Positions 1-6,163 of a DNA stretch of 8,861 nucleotides are shown piece after piece (within the stretch, counting starts at the first letter, position 1; every line of letters begins with the position of its first letter). The stretch covers positions 1 to 8,861 of the forward strand of contig JAFUPT010000138.1 of the NCBI GenBank assembly GCA_017481065.1. Direction: 5' to 3'. The notes beneath the pieces were generated by a model, which had not been told where the DNA came from, made no database searches, and saw nothing but the letters and a program-made list of their open reading frames with translations. Origin of the DNA: Clostridia bacterium (GTDB lineage: Bacteria > Bacillota_A > Clostridia > Christensenellales > Aristaeellaceae). The translations under genes were made by a program, and so were the position numbers.

Positions 1-525
1 CCACACCGTCTGCCAGATGCCGCTGACGGGAGTGTACCACATGCCGCCGCGCTTTTCGCATTGCTTGCCGTAGGGCAGGATTTTTTTATGCAATTCATCC
101 CGGACGCGGACTTCGAGGGCGTTTTCAGCCTGCAAATGCGCGGTGATATCGAAGGAGAAGGGTTCGTAGCCGCCGGTGTGGCTGCCGAGGAATTGGCCGT
201 TTAAGTAAACCTCCGCGATCTGGTCCACCGCGCCGAAGTGCAAAAGCACCCGGTCCCGGATGAAGCCATCCGGGAGGGAGAAGTTCTTCCGGTAGAGAAG
301 GACGCTGCCCTGTGGGAAGCGCTGGTGCACGCCGGAGAGCGGGCTTTCCGGGCAGAAGGGCACGCGGATTTTATCGGAATAGCCGGCATCCGGCACGGAA
401 AATTCCCATTCTCCATTCAGGTTATAAAAGGAATCCCGGCGCAGCAGCGGGCGGGGATATTCCACCCAGGGCTGGCCTTCGAGGGCCTGTCCCTCGGGGG
501 TGTAGAGCTCGGCAAAATCATTCAT
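1..525 (-). CDS. Glycoside hydrolase family 2 protein (beta-galactosidase/beta-glucuronidase-like), N-terminal part
   Basis: The reading frame is open from the ATG at 525-523 to the left window edge, giving 175 residues of the N-terminal region; the rest lies outside. It begins with the GH2 entry signature EYPRPLLRRDS followed by NLNGEWEF. It then shows the jelly-roll sugar-binding domain, with FGAVDQIAEVYLNGQFLG and HTGGYEPFSFDIT, and ends at GGMWYTPVSGIWQTVW. These are hallmarks of GH2 enzymes that cleave terminal beta-galactosides, glucuronides or mannosides. The immunoglobulin-like and TIM-barrel domains with the catalytic glutamates are not in the window, so the substrate cannot be assigned. 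No signal peptide is visible, suggesting a cytoplasmic enzyme. It lies 46 nt downstream of the heparinase-like gene on the same strand. An adjacent in-frame ATG at 528-526 is an alternative start. The nearest ribosome-binding-like sequence, AAGAAAG, is weak, and the strong GGAGG further upstream sits inside a hairpin. Confidence 0.9.
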   Translation of the reverse strand, partial: MNDFAELYTPEGQALEGQPWVEYPRPLLRRDSFYNLNGEWEFSVPDAGYSDKIRVPFCPESPLSGVHQRFPQGSVLLYRKNFSLPDGFIRDRVLLHFGAVDQIAEVYLNGQFLGSHTGGYEPFSFDITAHLQAENALEVRVRDELHKKILPYGKQCEKRGGMWYTPVSGIWQTVW

Positions 526-543
526 CATTACTTTCTTATATGA

Positions 544-568
544 AATCCTCCATTTTTCATGGAGGATT
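544..568. repeat. Perfect 10-bp inverted repeat between the heparinase-like and GH2 genes
   Basis: The arms AATCCTCCAT (544-553) and ATGGAGGATT (559-568) are exact reverse complements separated by five bases. In the leftward transcript they would form a stable hairpin with a GAAAA loop, starting 3 nt after the heparinase-like stop codon. The 3' arm contains GGAGG (551-547), the best Shine-Dalgarno match before GH2, but it lies 18-21 nt from the GH2 ATGs. No T-run follows in either direction, so it is not a standard intrinsic terminator. It could be an RNA processing or stability element, a translational control hairpin, or a DNA operator. Confidence 0.75.
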
Positions 569-571
569 CGC

Positions 572-2173
572 TCAATTTCGTTCGATGCGGAAGCCGCAGA
601 TCAGGCGGCGCGGGGGATTGCGCAGCACGAAGCGCAAGAGGTGCATGCCGTTCGGCAGCTCGGCAATTTCGGGCATCATGTCTCCATCCCAGCTGAGGGA
701 AACCGGGCCGAGGCGCACGCATTCCCGGAGGGACAGGGGCTTGCGGGCGCAGACGAAGCAGAAGCTGACGCTGGGCGGCGCCTGCAAAAATTCGAAGGCA
801 TCCACCAGCCGCACCGTGCCATCGGTTCGCATGGTCATCAGCGTGCGCTGGTAGGCGGTGAGCATGGAATCCTCGGGATAGGCGTCGGTCAGGTCGATGG
901 TCATCATGTCCCGGTCATCGGCGAAATCCACATCCGAGGCGGGAACCCGCAGCGGCCTGTCCAGCGGGCCGCGGTCATTCAGCAGGGGCAGGCTGTGGAT
1001 CTTGCCGCCCATATCGCCGAAGATGGGCGTGGTTTCAGCAAAAAGGGTGATATCGCCGCAGTTGGCGCGGCTGCCGCCCCGGGTGATGGCGGCGATCAGG
1101 CCGTCCACCCGGGATACCATCAGCCCGCCGTCTTCGCTCTGGGCGCGGCGCAGCTTGGGAGGCGCGGTGAATTCATCCTCGGCGGCGCGCATGTATTCCA
1201 TGCTGAGGATGCGGCCGCTCAGGCTGGCGGCGGGGCGCTCGTTGGCCCGGTGCAGCTGGGCTCCGAGGGCGCTGAGGGCCTTGTCCCGGTTCAGGTAGCC
1301 CAGGCGGAACATATCCATGCCCGCGATTTCGGGATGCATGCTGCTGCCGCCGGGATCGAGGAAATATTCGCCGCCGATCCAGGGAATGAGCAAATCATCC
1401 AGCCTGCCCACCGGGGGAACTTCCCGGGTGAGGTCCAGCTCGCCCCGGGTGAGCCGCTTGAGCAGGCGGGCGAGGTCCGATAGGGCGCAGGCGTCGGTGA
1501 GCCTGTCAGAAAGGGGCAGCGAGGTATTGGGCACGGTGAGGCAGAGCCTGTCCAGCAGGTGCAGAAGCGCCTTTACCGGCTGCTGCCTGCGGCTGGGGCT
1601 TGCTTCCATCAGGAGGCAGGTGAGCAGCAGGTCGGAAAGGATGAGCCCGGCCCGGCCGCTTCCGCTGCGCATGAAGGAATAATCATCATGGGCGAGGATG
1701 GGGTTGAGCAGCCTGCGGCGCACAGCGTCCAGCATGACCTGGGCGAGCCGCGGGCAGCTCTCCTTGAGCCGGGAGCCGTGGCGATGCTGGATCCACGCCA
1801 GCAGCACGCCGGTTTCGGCGGCCTGAAAATCGATGGAGGGGTGGTTGGGGTCCTCAATGGCGGCGGAATTGGCGCTCCAGTTGGGCTCTTCGCAGATCAT
1901 GAGGCAGAGATCGATGGTCTTTTCCAATATCTGCGGATTGGAATCCACCCAGAGAAAGCTCTCCAGCTGCTCCCGGCGGCGGCGCTGGATGCGGAAATAG
2001 GCGTCCGGATCATCCATGCGCTCCAACGGGGACAGGTATTCCGGCGCGGCCTGCAGCGCGCGCATGGCGGCCTGGGCGCAGCGGTCGGCAAGGACATCGC
2101 TGGGCCGGGGCACGGGAATATTCCCGGGGTCCACGGCGGAACCGATCAGGATGGATATGCCTCTTGCAAACAC
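572..2173 (-). CDS. Heparinase II/III-like protein with apparently degenerate catalytic motifs
   Basis: This 533-residue protein matches the heparinase II/III-like family, whose lyases cleave uronic-acid polysaccharides with an N-terminal alpha/alpha toroid and a C-terminal beta-sandwich. The toroid signals are ICEEPNW (93-99), DFQAAETGVLLAWI (115-128) and RRRLLNPIL (152-160). A later WIGGEYFLDPGG (265-276) and HPEIAG region match the end of that domain. The beta-sandwich is seen in GGSRANCGDITLF (366-378), PIFGDMGG (383-390), IHSLPLLND (392-400) and the AYPEDS...YQRTL stretch (431-445). Compared with my recollection of the family consensus, the Asn-Asn-Trp, Gly-Tyr-Trp and His-Asn-His-Asn-Asp motifs are all replaced, so activity is doubtful. 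No signal peptide is obvious. The start is GTG, chosen because GGAAAGGAG sits 7 nt upstream. The gene follows UPF0340 by 37 nt and precedes GH2. Family assignment is good; function is open. Confidence 0.82.
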   Translation of the reverse strand: MFARGISILIGSAVDPGNIPVPRPSDVLADRCAQAAMRALQAAPEYLSPLERMDDPDAYFRIQRRRREQLESFLWVDSNPQILEKTIDLCLMICEEPNWSANSAAIEDPNHPSIDFQAAETGVLLAWIQHRHGSRLKESCPRLAQVMLDAVRRRLLNPILAHDDYSFMRSGSGRAGLILSDLLLTCLLMEASPSRRQQPVKALLHLLDRLCLTVPNTSLPLSDRLTDACALSDLARLLKRLTRGELDLTREVPPVGRLDDLLIPWIGGEYFLDPGGSSMHPEIAGMDMFRLGYLNRDKALSALGAQLHRANERPAASLSGRILSMEYMRAAEDEFTAPPKLRRAQSEDGGLMVSRVDGLIAAITRGGSRANCGDITLFAETTPIFGDMGGKIHSLPLLNDRGPLDRPLRVPASDVDFADDRDMMTIDLTDAYPEDSMLTAYQRTLMTMRTDGTVRLVDAFEFLQAPPSVSFCFVCARKPLSLRECVRLGPVSLSWDGDMMPEIAELPNGMHLLRFVLRNPPRRLICGFRIERN

Positions 2174-2180
2174 GGCGATG

Positions 2181-2189
2181 CTCCTTTCC
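2181..2189 (-). promoter_or_regulatory. Ribosome binding site fixing a GTG start (heparinase-like gene)
   Basis: Read on the minus strand this is GGAAAGGAG, a strong Shine-Dalgarno sequence 7 nt before GTG at 2173-2171. It supports the GTG start; no in-frame ATG is as well placed. Confidence 0.8.
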
Positions 2190-2210
2190 GATGATTTCTG
2201 CTTGGGATTT

Positions 2211-2765
2211 TTATTCTTCCGTGTAGGCTGCGCGCTCGCCGCCGATCAGCTTCGGCCGGGTGCGGGCGGCGGTCACGATGGCGCTGCCGATCATCCTGGT
2301 GTTCAGGCGCACCGGCACGGCCACGGCTTTCAGGTGCATGCCGATCAGGGTAAGACCCACATCCAGGCCCGCATCCGCCTGCACATTTTCCACCAGCACG
2401 GGATCTTCCATGCGCTTCCACGCGGCAGTGGCGAGGGAGCCGCCGGCTTTCTTCCGGGGAACGGCGCAGACGATGGTATAGCCGCGCTTTTCGGCAGTTT
2501 CCCGCTCCACAACCAGGGCGCGGTTCAGATGCTCGCAGCACTGGAAGGCCGGGGAAAAGCCGAATTTCTTCGCGGCTTCCAGCACGGCTTCGGCCAGGGC
2601 TTCGCCGTATTCATAGGTGGAATTGTGGCCGATCACGCCGCCGGCAATCTCGCTGGAGCTGCCGCCCACCACCAGAAGGCGCACGGGATTGAAGTGCGCC
2701 CGGTTTTCATTGATAAGTTCTTCAAGCGCCGCAGACATCTGGGCGCGGATTTCCTTCATTTCCAT
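2211..2765 (-). CDS. UPF0340 / DUF436 family protein (YwlG-like)
   Basis: This 184-residue protein is a clear member of the UPF0340 family (TIGR01440, B. subtilis YwlG), which is common in Firmicutes and has no settled biochemical role that I know of. Conserved blocks are present in the expected order: GEALAEAVLEAA (54-65), QCCEHLNRALVVE (75-87), PRKKAGGSLATAAW (103-116), QADAGLDVG (129-137), IGMHLKAVAVPVRL (141-154) and AARTRPKLIGGERA (166-179). The length is normal for the family and no membrane segment or signal is visible. The ATG at 2765 overlaps the stop of the upstream methyltransferase gene by one base (TAATG), and GGAGG lies 9 nt before it, inside the upstream gene, so translation is probably coupled. 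The second ATG (residue 3) is a less likely start. The family call is secure; the function is unknown. Confidence 0.93.
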   Translation of the reverse strand: MEMKEIRAQMSAALEELINENRAHFNPVRLLVVGGSSSEIAGGVIGHNSTYEYGEALAEAVLEAAKKFGFSPAFQCCEHLNRALVVERETAEKRGYTIVCAVPRKKAGGSLATAAWKRMEDPVLVENVQADAGLDVGLTLIGMHLKAVAVPVRLNTRMIGSAIVTAARTRPKLIGGERAAYTEE

Positions 2766-3496
2766 TATTGATCGCCTCCGTGGAGAAATACATAGCTGCC
2801 GACCGATACCGCCACCGCGAGGTTCAGGGAATCGATCTCCGCACTCTGGGGAATCATTACGCTCTGGCCCATCTTTGCAAATTCGGCGGGCAGGCCGGTC
2901 TGTTCGTTGCCGAACACCAGGGAAAAGGGCGGCTCGGCGGATGCAGCAGCCTCGTTTAAGCCGATGGCGCCGTCCAGCATGAAGGGATAGAGCCTGCGCT
3001 CCGGGTGCTCGCGGCGGTAATCGGCGAAGGTATCGTAGGTATGCACCCGCAGCTTATAGAATGCGCCCATGGACGCGCGCAGGGCATGGGGCTCGAACAC
3101 ATCCACGCAGGGGCGGATGAGGGCCACATCCCTTATACCGAAGCCCAGCAGGGAGCGCATGGCGGTGCCGAGGTTACCGCTGTCGGAAATCTGGCAGAGC
3201 ACCGCGTGGCAGGCGGCGGGGTCGAGCTCGGAATCAAATTTTTCAAACACGAGCCCGGCAAAGCAATTGTCCTTCTTGGATTCCCGGCGCAGCACGCGCT
3301 CGGCCATCTCTTCGCGCACGCCCAGTTCGGCGCAGCGGTCCCGCAGCTTCTGCACGCCCTCGTTTTTCAATCCATCGGGGTGGAGCAGCAGCCGCTGCAC
3401 CCGCTGGGGCTGGGCTTCCATCAGCATCAGCGAGGGAAACACACCCAGGGCGTAGCTGTAAGGCAGTTTTCGGGAATAGGCTTCCAGTTTCGGCAT
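2765..3496 (-). CDS. TrmH/SpoU-family (SPOUT) RNA 2'-O-ribose methyltransferase
   Basis: This 243-residue enzyme has the layout of RlmB/TrmH-type methyltransferases, which transfer methyl from S-adenosylmethionine to a ribose 2'-OH in rRNA or tRNA using a trefoil knot. The first 90 or so residues resemble the RNA-binding substrate domain. The SPOUT motifs follow: motif 1 SDSGNLGTAMRSLLGFG (104-120, with N108 and R114), motif 2 LVFGNEQTGLP (193-203, with E198) and motif 3 MIPQSAEIDSLNLAVAVSVG (214-233). Length and motif spacing are normal, so it should be active. The RNA target cannot be read from sequence, so I give no symbol. AAGAGG lies 6 nt before the ATG. It sits 32 nt after the alpha/beta-hydrolase gene and overlaps the UPF0340 start by one base, consistent with a shared transcript. 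Confidence 0.92.
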   Translation of the reverse strand: MPKLEAYSRKLPYSYALGVFPSLMLMEAQPQRVQRLLLHPDGLKNEGVQKLRDRCAELGVREEMAERVLRRESKKDNCFAGLVFEKFDSELDPAACHAVLCQISDSGNLGTAMRSLLGFGIRDVALIRPCVDVFEPHALRASMGAFYKLRVHTYDTFADYRREHPERRLYPFMLDGAIGLNEAAASAEPPFSLVFGNEQTGLPAEFAKMGQSVMIPQSAEIDSLNLAVAVSVGSYVFLHGGDQ

Positions 3497-3528
3497 AATG
3501 TACCTCTTTATTTATCGATGCAAATCCA

Positions 3529-4362
3529 TCAGAATTTGTCAGCTAAAGCAATATATTTGATCCATCCCCGCAGGTAATCCCGCAGGGCCTTGCTGTGGGT
3601 TTCCATGGGGAAGTGGCCTGCGGACTGGAGCACATGGGTTTCAGCGCCCTTCATGTTCCGGGAGATATCCGCCCGGACCGGCGGGGTCATCATCGCATCC
3701 CGTCCGCCGATCAAAACCATGGACGGGCAGAAGCCCAGGCCGCACTCCGGCGGCCTTTCTCCGGCCCGAACCATGCGAAGAAAGCTCTCCTGCGCGCCGG
3801 GCCGCAGAAGCGGGTTGCGCATGCGGTCGATGATGTAATCATCCATGGGATAGCCGGAATAGTGTTCAACCATGCGGCGGAAGTTATCCTTGATAAACAC
3901 CGTTTCCCGGAACCAGCGCGCCGGCGGCGGGGCCTTCGGGCTGATCTGGGTGGTGAGCAGCGGCGCGATATGCACCTGGGATTTCACGCTGTCCGGGTAG
4001 AGCGCGCCCATTTCAAGGATCGCGGCGCAGGCGCTGCCATGGCCCACCAGATGCCAGGTGGAGCCGGGGAAGCCGGACTGGCTGTCGATTTCATCCAGCA
4101 CGCCCCAGACCAGGTTTGCCCGCATTGCGCCATCCTGCGGCACATTCATGCTGCAATCGCTCTTGCCGAAGCCCGGCAGGTCCACCAGCACAGTCAGGCA
4201 GCCCAGCTGCGTAAGCTCCGGCACCAGCTTCCTCCAGTGGAAGGTGCTGATCAGCGGGGAGGAGAGCAGAAGCACCCGGTCCCGGATTTCTCCCTCGGGG
4301 GCGGCGATGCGGAAATGCACGCGTATCCCGTGGAAGGACAGATATTGGCTTTCCTCCGCCAA
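3529..4362 (-). CDS. Alpha/beta-hydrolase fold protein with an atypical nucleophile elbow (GHGSA)
   Basis: Starting at TTG 4362-4360 the protein has 277 residues. Fold signatures are clear: LLLSSPLIST (31-40) in the oxyanion-loop position, VDLPGFGKSD (60-69), LVGHGSACAAILE (105-117), VLIGGRDAMMTPP (216-228) and QSAGHFPMETH (246-256). D222 and H250 fit the acid and histidine of the catalytic triad. The elbow, usually GHSxG with serine as nucleophile, reads G107-H108-G109-S110-A111, so serine is displaced by one position or the nucleophile is lost. The substrate is unknown. The TTG start is preferred over the longer frame (TTG at 4395) because GGAGG (4372-4376) sits 9 nt upstream and the likely transcription start near 4392 would exclude the longer form. 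It is the first gene of the leftward cluster. There is no signal peptide, so it is probably cytoplasmic. Confidence 0.85.
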   Translation of the reverse strand: MAEESQYLSFHGIRVHFRIAAPEGEIRDRVLLLSSPLISTFHWRKLVPELTQLGCLTVLVDLPGFGKSDCSMNVPQDGAMRANLVWGVLDEIDSQSGFPGSTWHLVGHGSACAAILEMGALYPDSVKSQVHIAPLLTTQISPKAPPPARWFRETVFIKDNFRRMVEHYSGYPMDDYIIDRMRNPLLRPGAQESFLRMVRAGERPPECGLGFCPSMVLIGGRDAMMTPPVRADISRNMKGAETHVLQSAGHFPMETHSKALRDYLRGWIKYIALADKF

Positions 4363-4371
4363 GACAGCACA

Positions 4372-4376
4372 CCTCC
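4372..4376 (-). promoter_or_regulatory. Ribosome binding site fixing a TTG start (alpha/beta-hydrolase)
   Basis: Read on the minus strand this is a perfect GGAGG, 9 nt upstream of TTG at 4362-4360. No comparable site precedes the upstream in-frame TTG at 4395. Confidence 0.75.
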
Positions 4377-4398
4377 ATACTTCATATATATCCAATCT

Positions 4399-4407
4399 AT
4401 TCTACCA
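4399..4407 (-). promoter_or_regulatory. Putative extended -10 promoter of the leftward gene cluster
   Basis: On the minus strand this reads TGG-TAGAAT, an extended -10 element (TGn plus a 5/6 match to TATAAT). The -35 position at 17-nt spacing is ATAATT, which is poor, so recognition would rely on the extended -10. Transcription would start near 4392, giving about 30 nt of leader before the TTG start. The surrounding 4380-4440 stretch is much more AT-rich than the flanking genes. Confidence 0.5.
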
Positions 4408-4495
4408 TATATAGATATTCAAATTATCAAGATTCCGAGGATTTTCAATGACAGAATTCTTAATGCATTCTGCGCAAACTGAAACCCAAAAACGG

Positions 4496-4524
4496 TTGCA
4501 GGAACGGTGAAACTATTGTATAAT
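4496..4524 (+). promoter_or_regulatory. Putative sigma-A promoter of murA
   Basis: A perfect -10 TATAAT (4519-4524) lies 17 nt downstream of TTGCAG (4496-4501), a partial -35. The predicted start is near 4531, leaving a leader of about 120 nt to the murA ATG. A second TATAAT at 4538-4543, with TTGTAT 16 nt upstream (4516-4521), could act as a tandem promoter or start-site variant. Confidence 0.65.
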
Positions 4525-4530
4525 AACGGG

Positions 4531-4650
4531 TGCGACGTATAATCGGCGTTGGTTTTTTCGCGTTTGCGGAGCATCCAAGCCGCCCAGTATGCGTATATGA
4601 GCACTGGATCGATGAAGGGAGCCGGCTTTTTCGCCGGGTTGATGCGGATA
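4531..4650 (+). other. murA 5' leader with a hairpin before the start codon
   Basis: This is the predicted untranslated leader between the promoter and the murA ATG. It contains a purine-rich GAAGGGAG (4614-4621), directly followed by a short GC hairpin with arms CCGGC (4622-4626) and GCCGG (4633-4637). ATGs in the murA frame then follow at 4642 and 4651. Neither ATG has a Shine-Dalgarno sequence at normal linear distance. The murA frame is open upstream to a TTG at 4549, but those codons have no resemblance to the MurA N-terminus. Confidence 0.5.
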
Positions 4651-5922
4651 ATGAAGGAAAAACTGCGAATTTACGGCAACGAACGCCTGGAAGGCGAGGT
4701 TACGGTAAGCGGCGGTAAGAACGCGGCCGTGGCCATCATTCCTGCGGCGCTGCTTGCGGATTCACCGTCTACAATTGAAAATGTTCCGGATATCAGCGAC
4801 GTCCGCGTCATCATCGAAATGCTCAGGTGGCTGGGCGCGAAGGTGGATTTCCGGGAAAACACCATGTGGATCGATCCCCGCACCGTGGATAAGTTCAACC
4901 CGCCCTATGAATTGGCCAGCAAGATGCGCGCTTCCTATTACCTGGCGCCGGTGCTGCTGGGCCTGTTCCACAGGGCCGAGGTGCCGCTGCCCGGCGGCTG
5001 CGATATCGGCGCGCGCCCCATCGACCAGACCATCAAGGGCATGGAAACCCTCGGTGCGAAGGTGGAAACCCTGGGCGGCGTGCTGGTGGCAACCTCCGAT
5101 GGCATGCTGGGCGCAGATATCTTCCTGGATATGCCCAGCGTGGGCGCGACGGTGAATTCCATGCTCACCGCCGTATCTGCCTCCGGCATGACCTGCATAC
5201 ATAACGCAGCCAAGGAGCCGCATATTGTAGACCTTGCCAACTTCCTCTCCAGCATGGGCGCATATGTGAAGGGCGCGGGCACGGATGTGATCCGCATCCG
5301 GGGCGGCAGGCAGCTGCATGGAACCAATTACACCGTGGTTCCCGACCAGATCGAAACCGGCACGCTGATGATCGCCGCGGCGGCCGCGGGCGATGATGTG
5401 TACATCACCGGCGCGATTCCCACCCACATGGAATCCCTTTCCGCCAAGCTGCTGGAAATGGGCGTGAACGTGACCTGCGAGGATGACTGGATCCGCGTGC
5501 GCTCCAACCGGGTGTTCCGCGCGGTAAACGTGAAGACCCAGGGCTATCCGGGCTTCCCCACCGATCTGCAGCAGCCCCTTTCCGCGCTGCTTACCGTGGC
5601 AAACGGCACCAGCATCGTGACCGAGACCATCTATGAATCCCGCTTCCGCTTCCTGGATGAACTGAGGAAGATGGGCGCGAACTGCCGCACCATCGAATCC
5701 AGCGCCATCATCACCGGCGTGGACCACCTGGTGGGGGCGCGGGTGAACGCCACCGACCTGCGCGCGGGCGCGGCGATGGTGATCGCGGGCCTGATGGCCG
5801 AGGGCGTTACCGAAATCGGCGGCGTGGGCTATATCCTGCGCGGCTACGAGCGCATTGATGAAAAGCTGAAGCGCATCGGCGCGCACATTGAGCGCATCCA
5901 GTACGACGACCCGGTATTCTGA
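4651..5922 (+). CDS. murA: UDP-N-acetylglucosamine 1-carboxyvinyltransferase
   Basis: MurA transfers enolpyruvate from phosphoenolpyruvate to UDP-GlcNAc, the first committed step of peptidoglycan synthesis in the cytoplasm. From the ATG at 4651 the protein has 423 residues, the usual length. It begins LRIYGNERLEGEVTVSGGKNAA, with the active-site lysine-asparagine pair (K23, N24). The catalytic loop LPGGCDIGARPID (113-125) carries Cys117, equivalent to Cys115 of the E. coli enzyme, which is the residue alkylated by fosfomycin; its presence predicts the sensitive type. The C-terminal half keeps QIETGTLMIAAAAAG, GYPGFPTDLQQP and DLRAGAAMVIAGLM, covering both inverted alpha/beta domains. The start was chosen by homology; ATG 4642 (three residues longer) is equally possible, and ribosome-binding support is weak for both. 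It is divergent from the leftward cluster and followed by an independent promoter, so it may be monocistronic. Confidence 0.97.
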   Translation: MKEKLRIYGNERLEGEVTVSGGKNAAVAIIPAALLADSPSTIENVPDISDVRVIIEMLRWLGAKVDFRENTMWIDPRTVDKFNPPYELASKMRASYYLAPVLLGLFHRAEVPLPGGCDIGARPIDQTIKGMETLGAKVETLGGVLVATSDGMLGADIFLDMPSVGATVNSMLTAVSASGMTCIHNAAKEPHIVDLANFLSSMGAYVKGAGTDVIRIRGGRQLHGTNYTVVPDQIETGTLMIAAAAAGDDVYITGAIPTHMESLSAKLLEMGVNVTCEDDWIRVRSNRVFRAVNVKTQGYPGFPTDLQQPLSALLTVANGTSIVTETIYESRFRFLDELRKMGANCRTIESSAIITGVDHLVGARVNATDLRAGAAMVIAGLMAEGVTEIGGVGYILRGYERIDEKLKRIGAHIERIQYDDPVF

Positions 5923-5939
5923 CGGCCAAATTGGGCCGT
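5922..5939 (+). terminator. Hairpin at the murA stop codon (weak terminator candidate)
   Basis: Arms ACGGCC (5922-5927) and GGCCGT (5934-5939) form a perfect 6-bp stem with a 6-nt loop, and the stop codon TGA overlaps the stem base. No T-run follows directly; the nearest (TTTTTT, 5981-5986) is too far away. It may protect the 3' end of the message or terminate weakly, so read-through into the rimP operon is possible. Confidence 0.3.
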
Positions 5940-5988
5940 TCAGCGCCATAATATAACACAAGAACCCAGGAAACCTCCGATTTTTTGG

Positions 5989-6017
5989 TTGTAATTGGGG
6001 CGGATGCGTGTTATAAT
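5989..6017 (+). promoter_or_regulatory. Putative sigma-A promoter of the rimP-nusA-infB operon
   Basis: TTGTAA (5989-5994) and a perfect TATAAT (6012-6017) are separated by the optimal 17 nt, in an AT-rich gap between murA and rimP. The transcription start should fall near 6024, giving a leader of about 150 nt before the rimP TTG. Confidence 0.75.
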
Positions 6018-6046
6018 ATTTTAGGAATAGTAAAAGGACAATCACG

Positions 6047-6073
6047 ACCGCCGATTTTCGGCGGTGTGTTTTT
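6047..6073 (+). terminator. Leader hairpin and T-run: putative attenuator upstream of rimP
   Basis: Arms ACCGCCG (6047-6053) and CGGCGGT (6059-6065) make a perfect GC-rich 7-bp stem with an ATTTT loop. GTGTTTTT (6066-6073) follows, a T-tract interrupted near the stem by G residues. The element lies between the operon promoter and the first gene, where a terminator would act as an attenuator. The imperfect T-tract suggests a terminator that needs help, for instance from NusA, which this operon encodes. The structure is read directly; the regulatory role is inferred. Confidence 0.6.
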
Positions 6074-6163
6074 AGGGCCGATAGCTGTTTGAGTAAGGTT
6101 TTTGCACGGAAGAGAAAAAGCAAAGACCTGTTTCCTATGTCAGTCAGCGGCCGGAAAATGAGC

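Noticed and set aside
312..854. Plus-strand open frame spanning the GH2 start and the heparinase-like end
   Set aside because: It is Arg/Gly-rich, runs antisense to two real genes and through the palindrome, with no domain resemblance.
641..1483. Plus-strand open frame (280 codons) opposite the heparinase-like gene, with others at 1559-2194 and 2016-2771
   Set aside because: These are antisense shadows of well-supported minus-strand genes, with low-complexity Gly/Ala/His composition and no recognisable domains.
3595..4482. Plus-strand open frame (295 codons) opposite the alpha/beta-hydrolase
   Set aside because: The opposite strand has clear alpha/beta-hydrolase motifs and a good ribosome binding site; this frame has neither.
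4533..4558. Possible terminator in the murA leader: weak stem CGACG/CGTTG followed by TTTTTT
   Set aside because: The stem is only 5 bp with a G-U pair and a 9-nt loop, and it begins at or before the predicted transcription start, so an attenuator here is not convincing.
4549..4650. N-terminal extension of MurA from TTG 4549 (34 extra residues)
   Set aside because: The extension has no similarity to MurA, starts within about 20 nt of the predicted transcription start without a ribosome binding site, and would make the protein longer than usual.
5981..5986. TTTTTT run after murA as an intrinsic terminator
   Set aside because: Only a 3-bp stem (AGG/CCT) can be drawn before it; the perfect hairpin at the stop codon is over 40 nt upstream.
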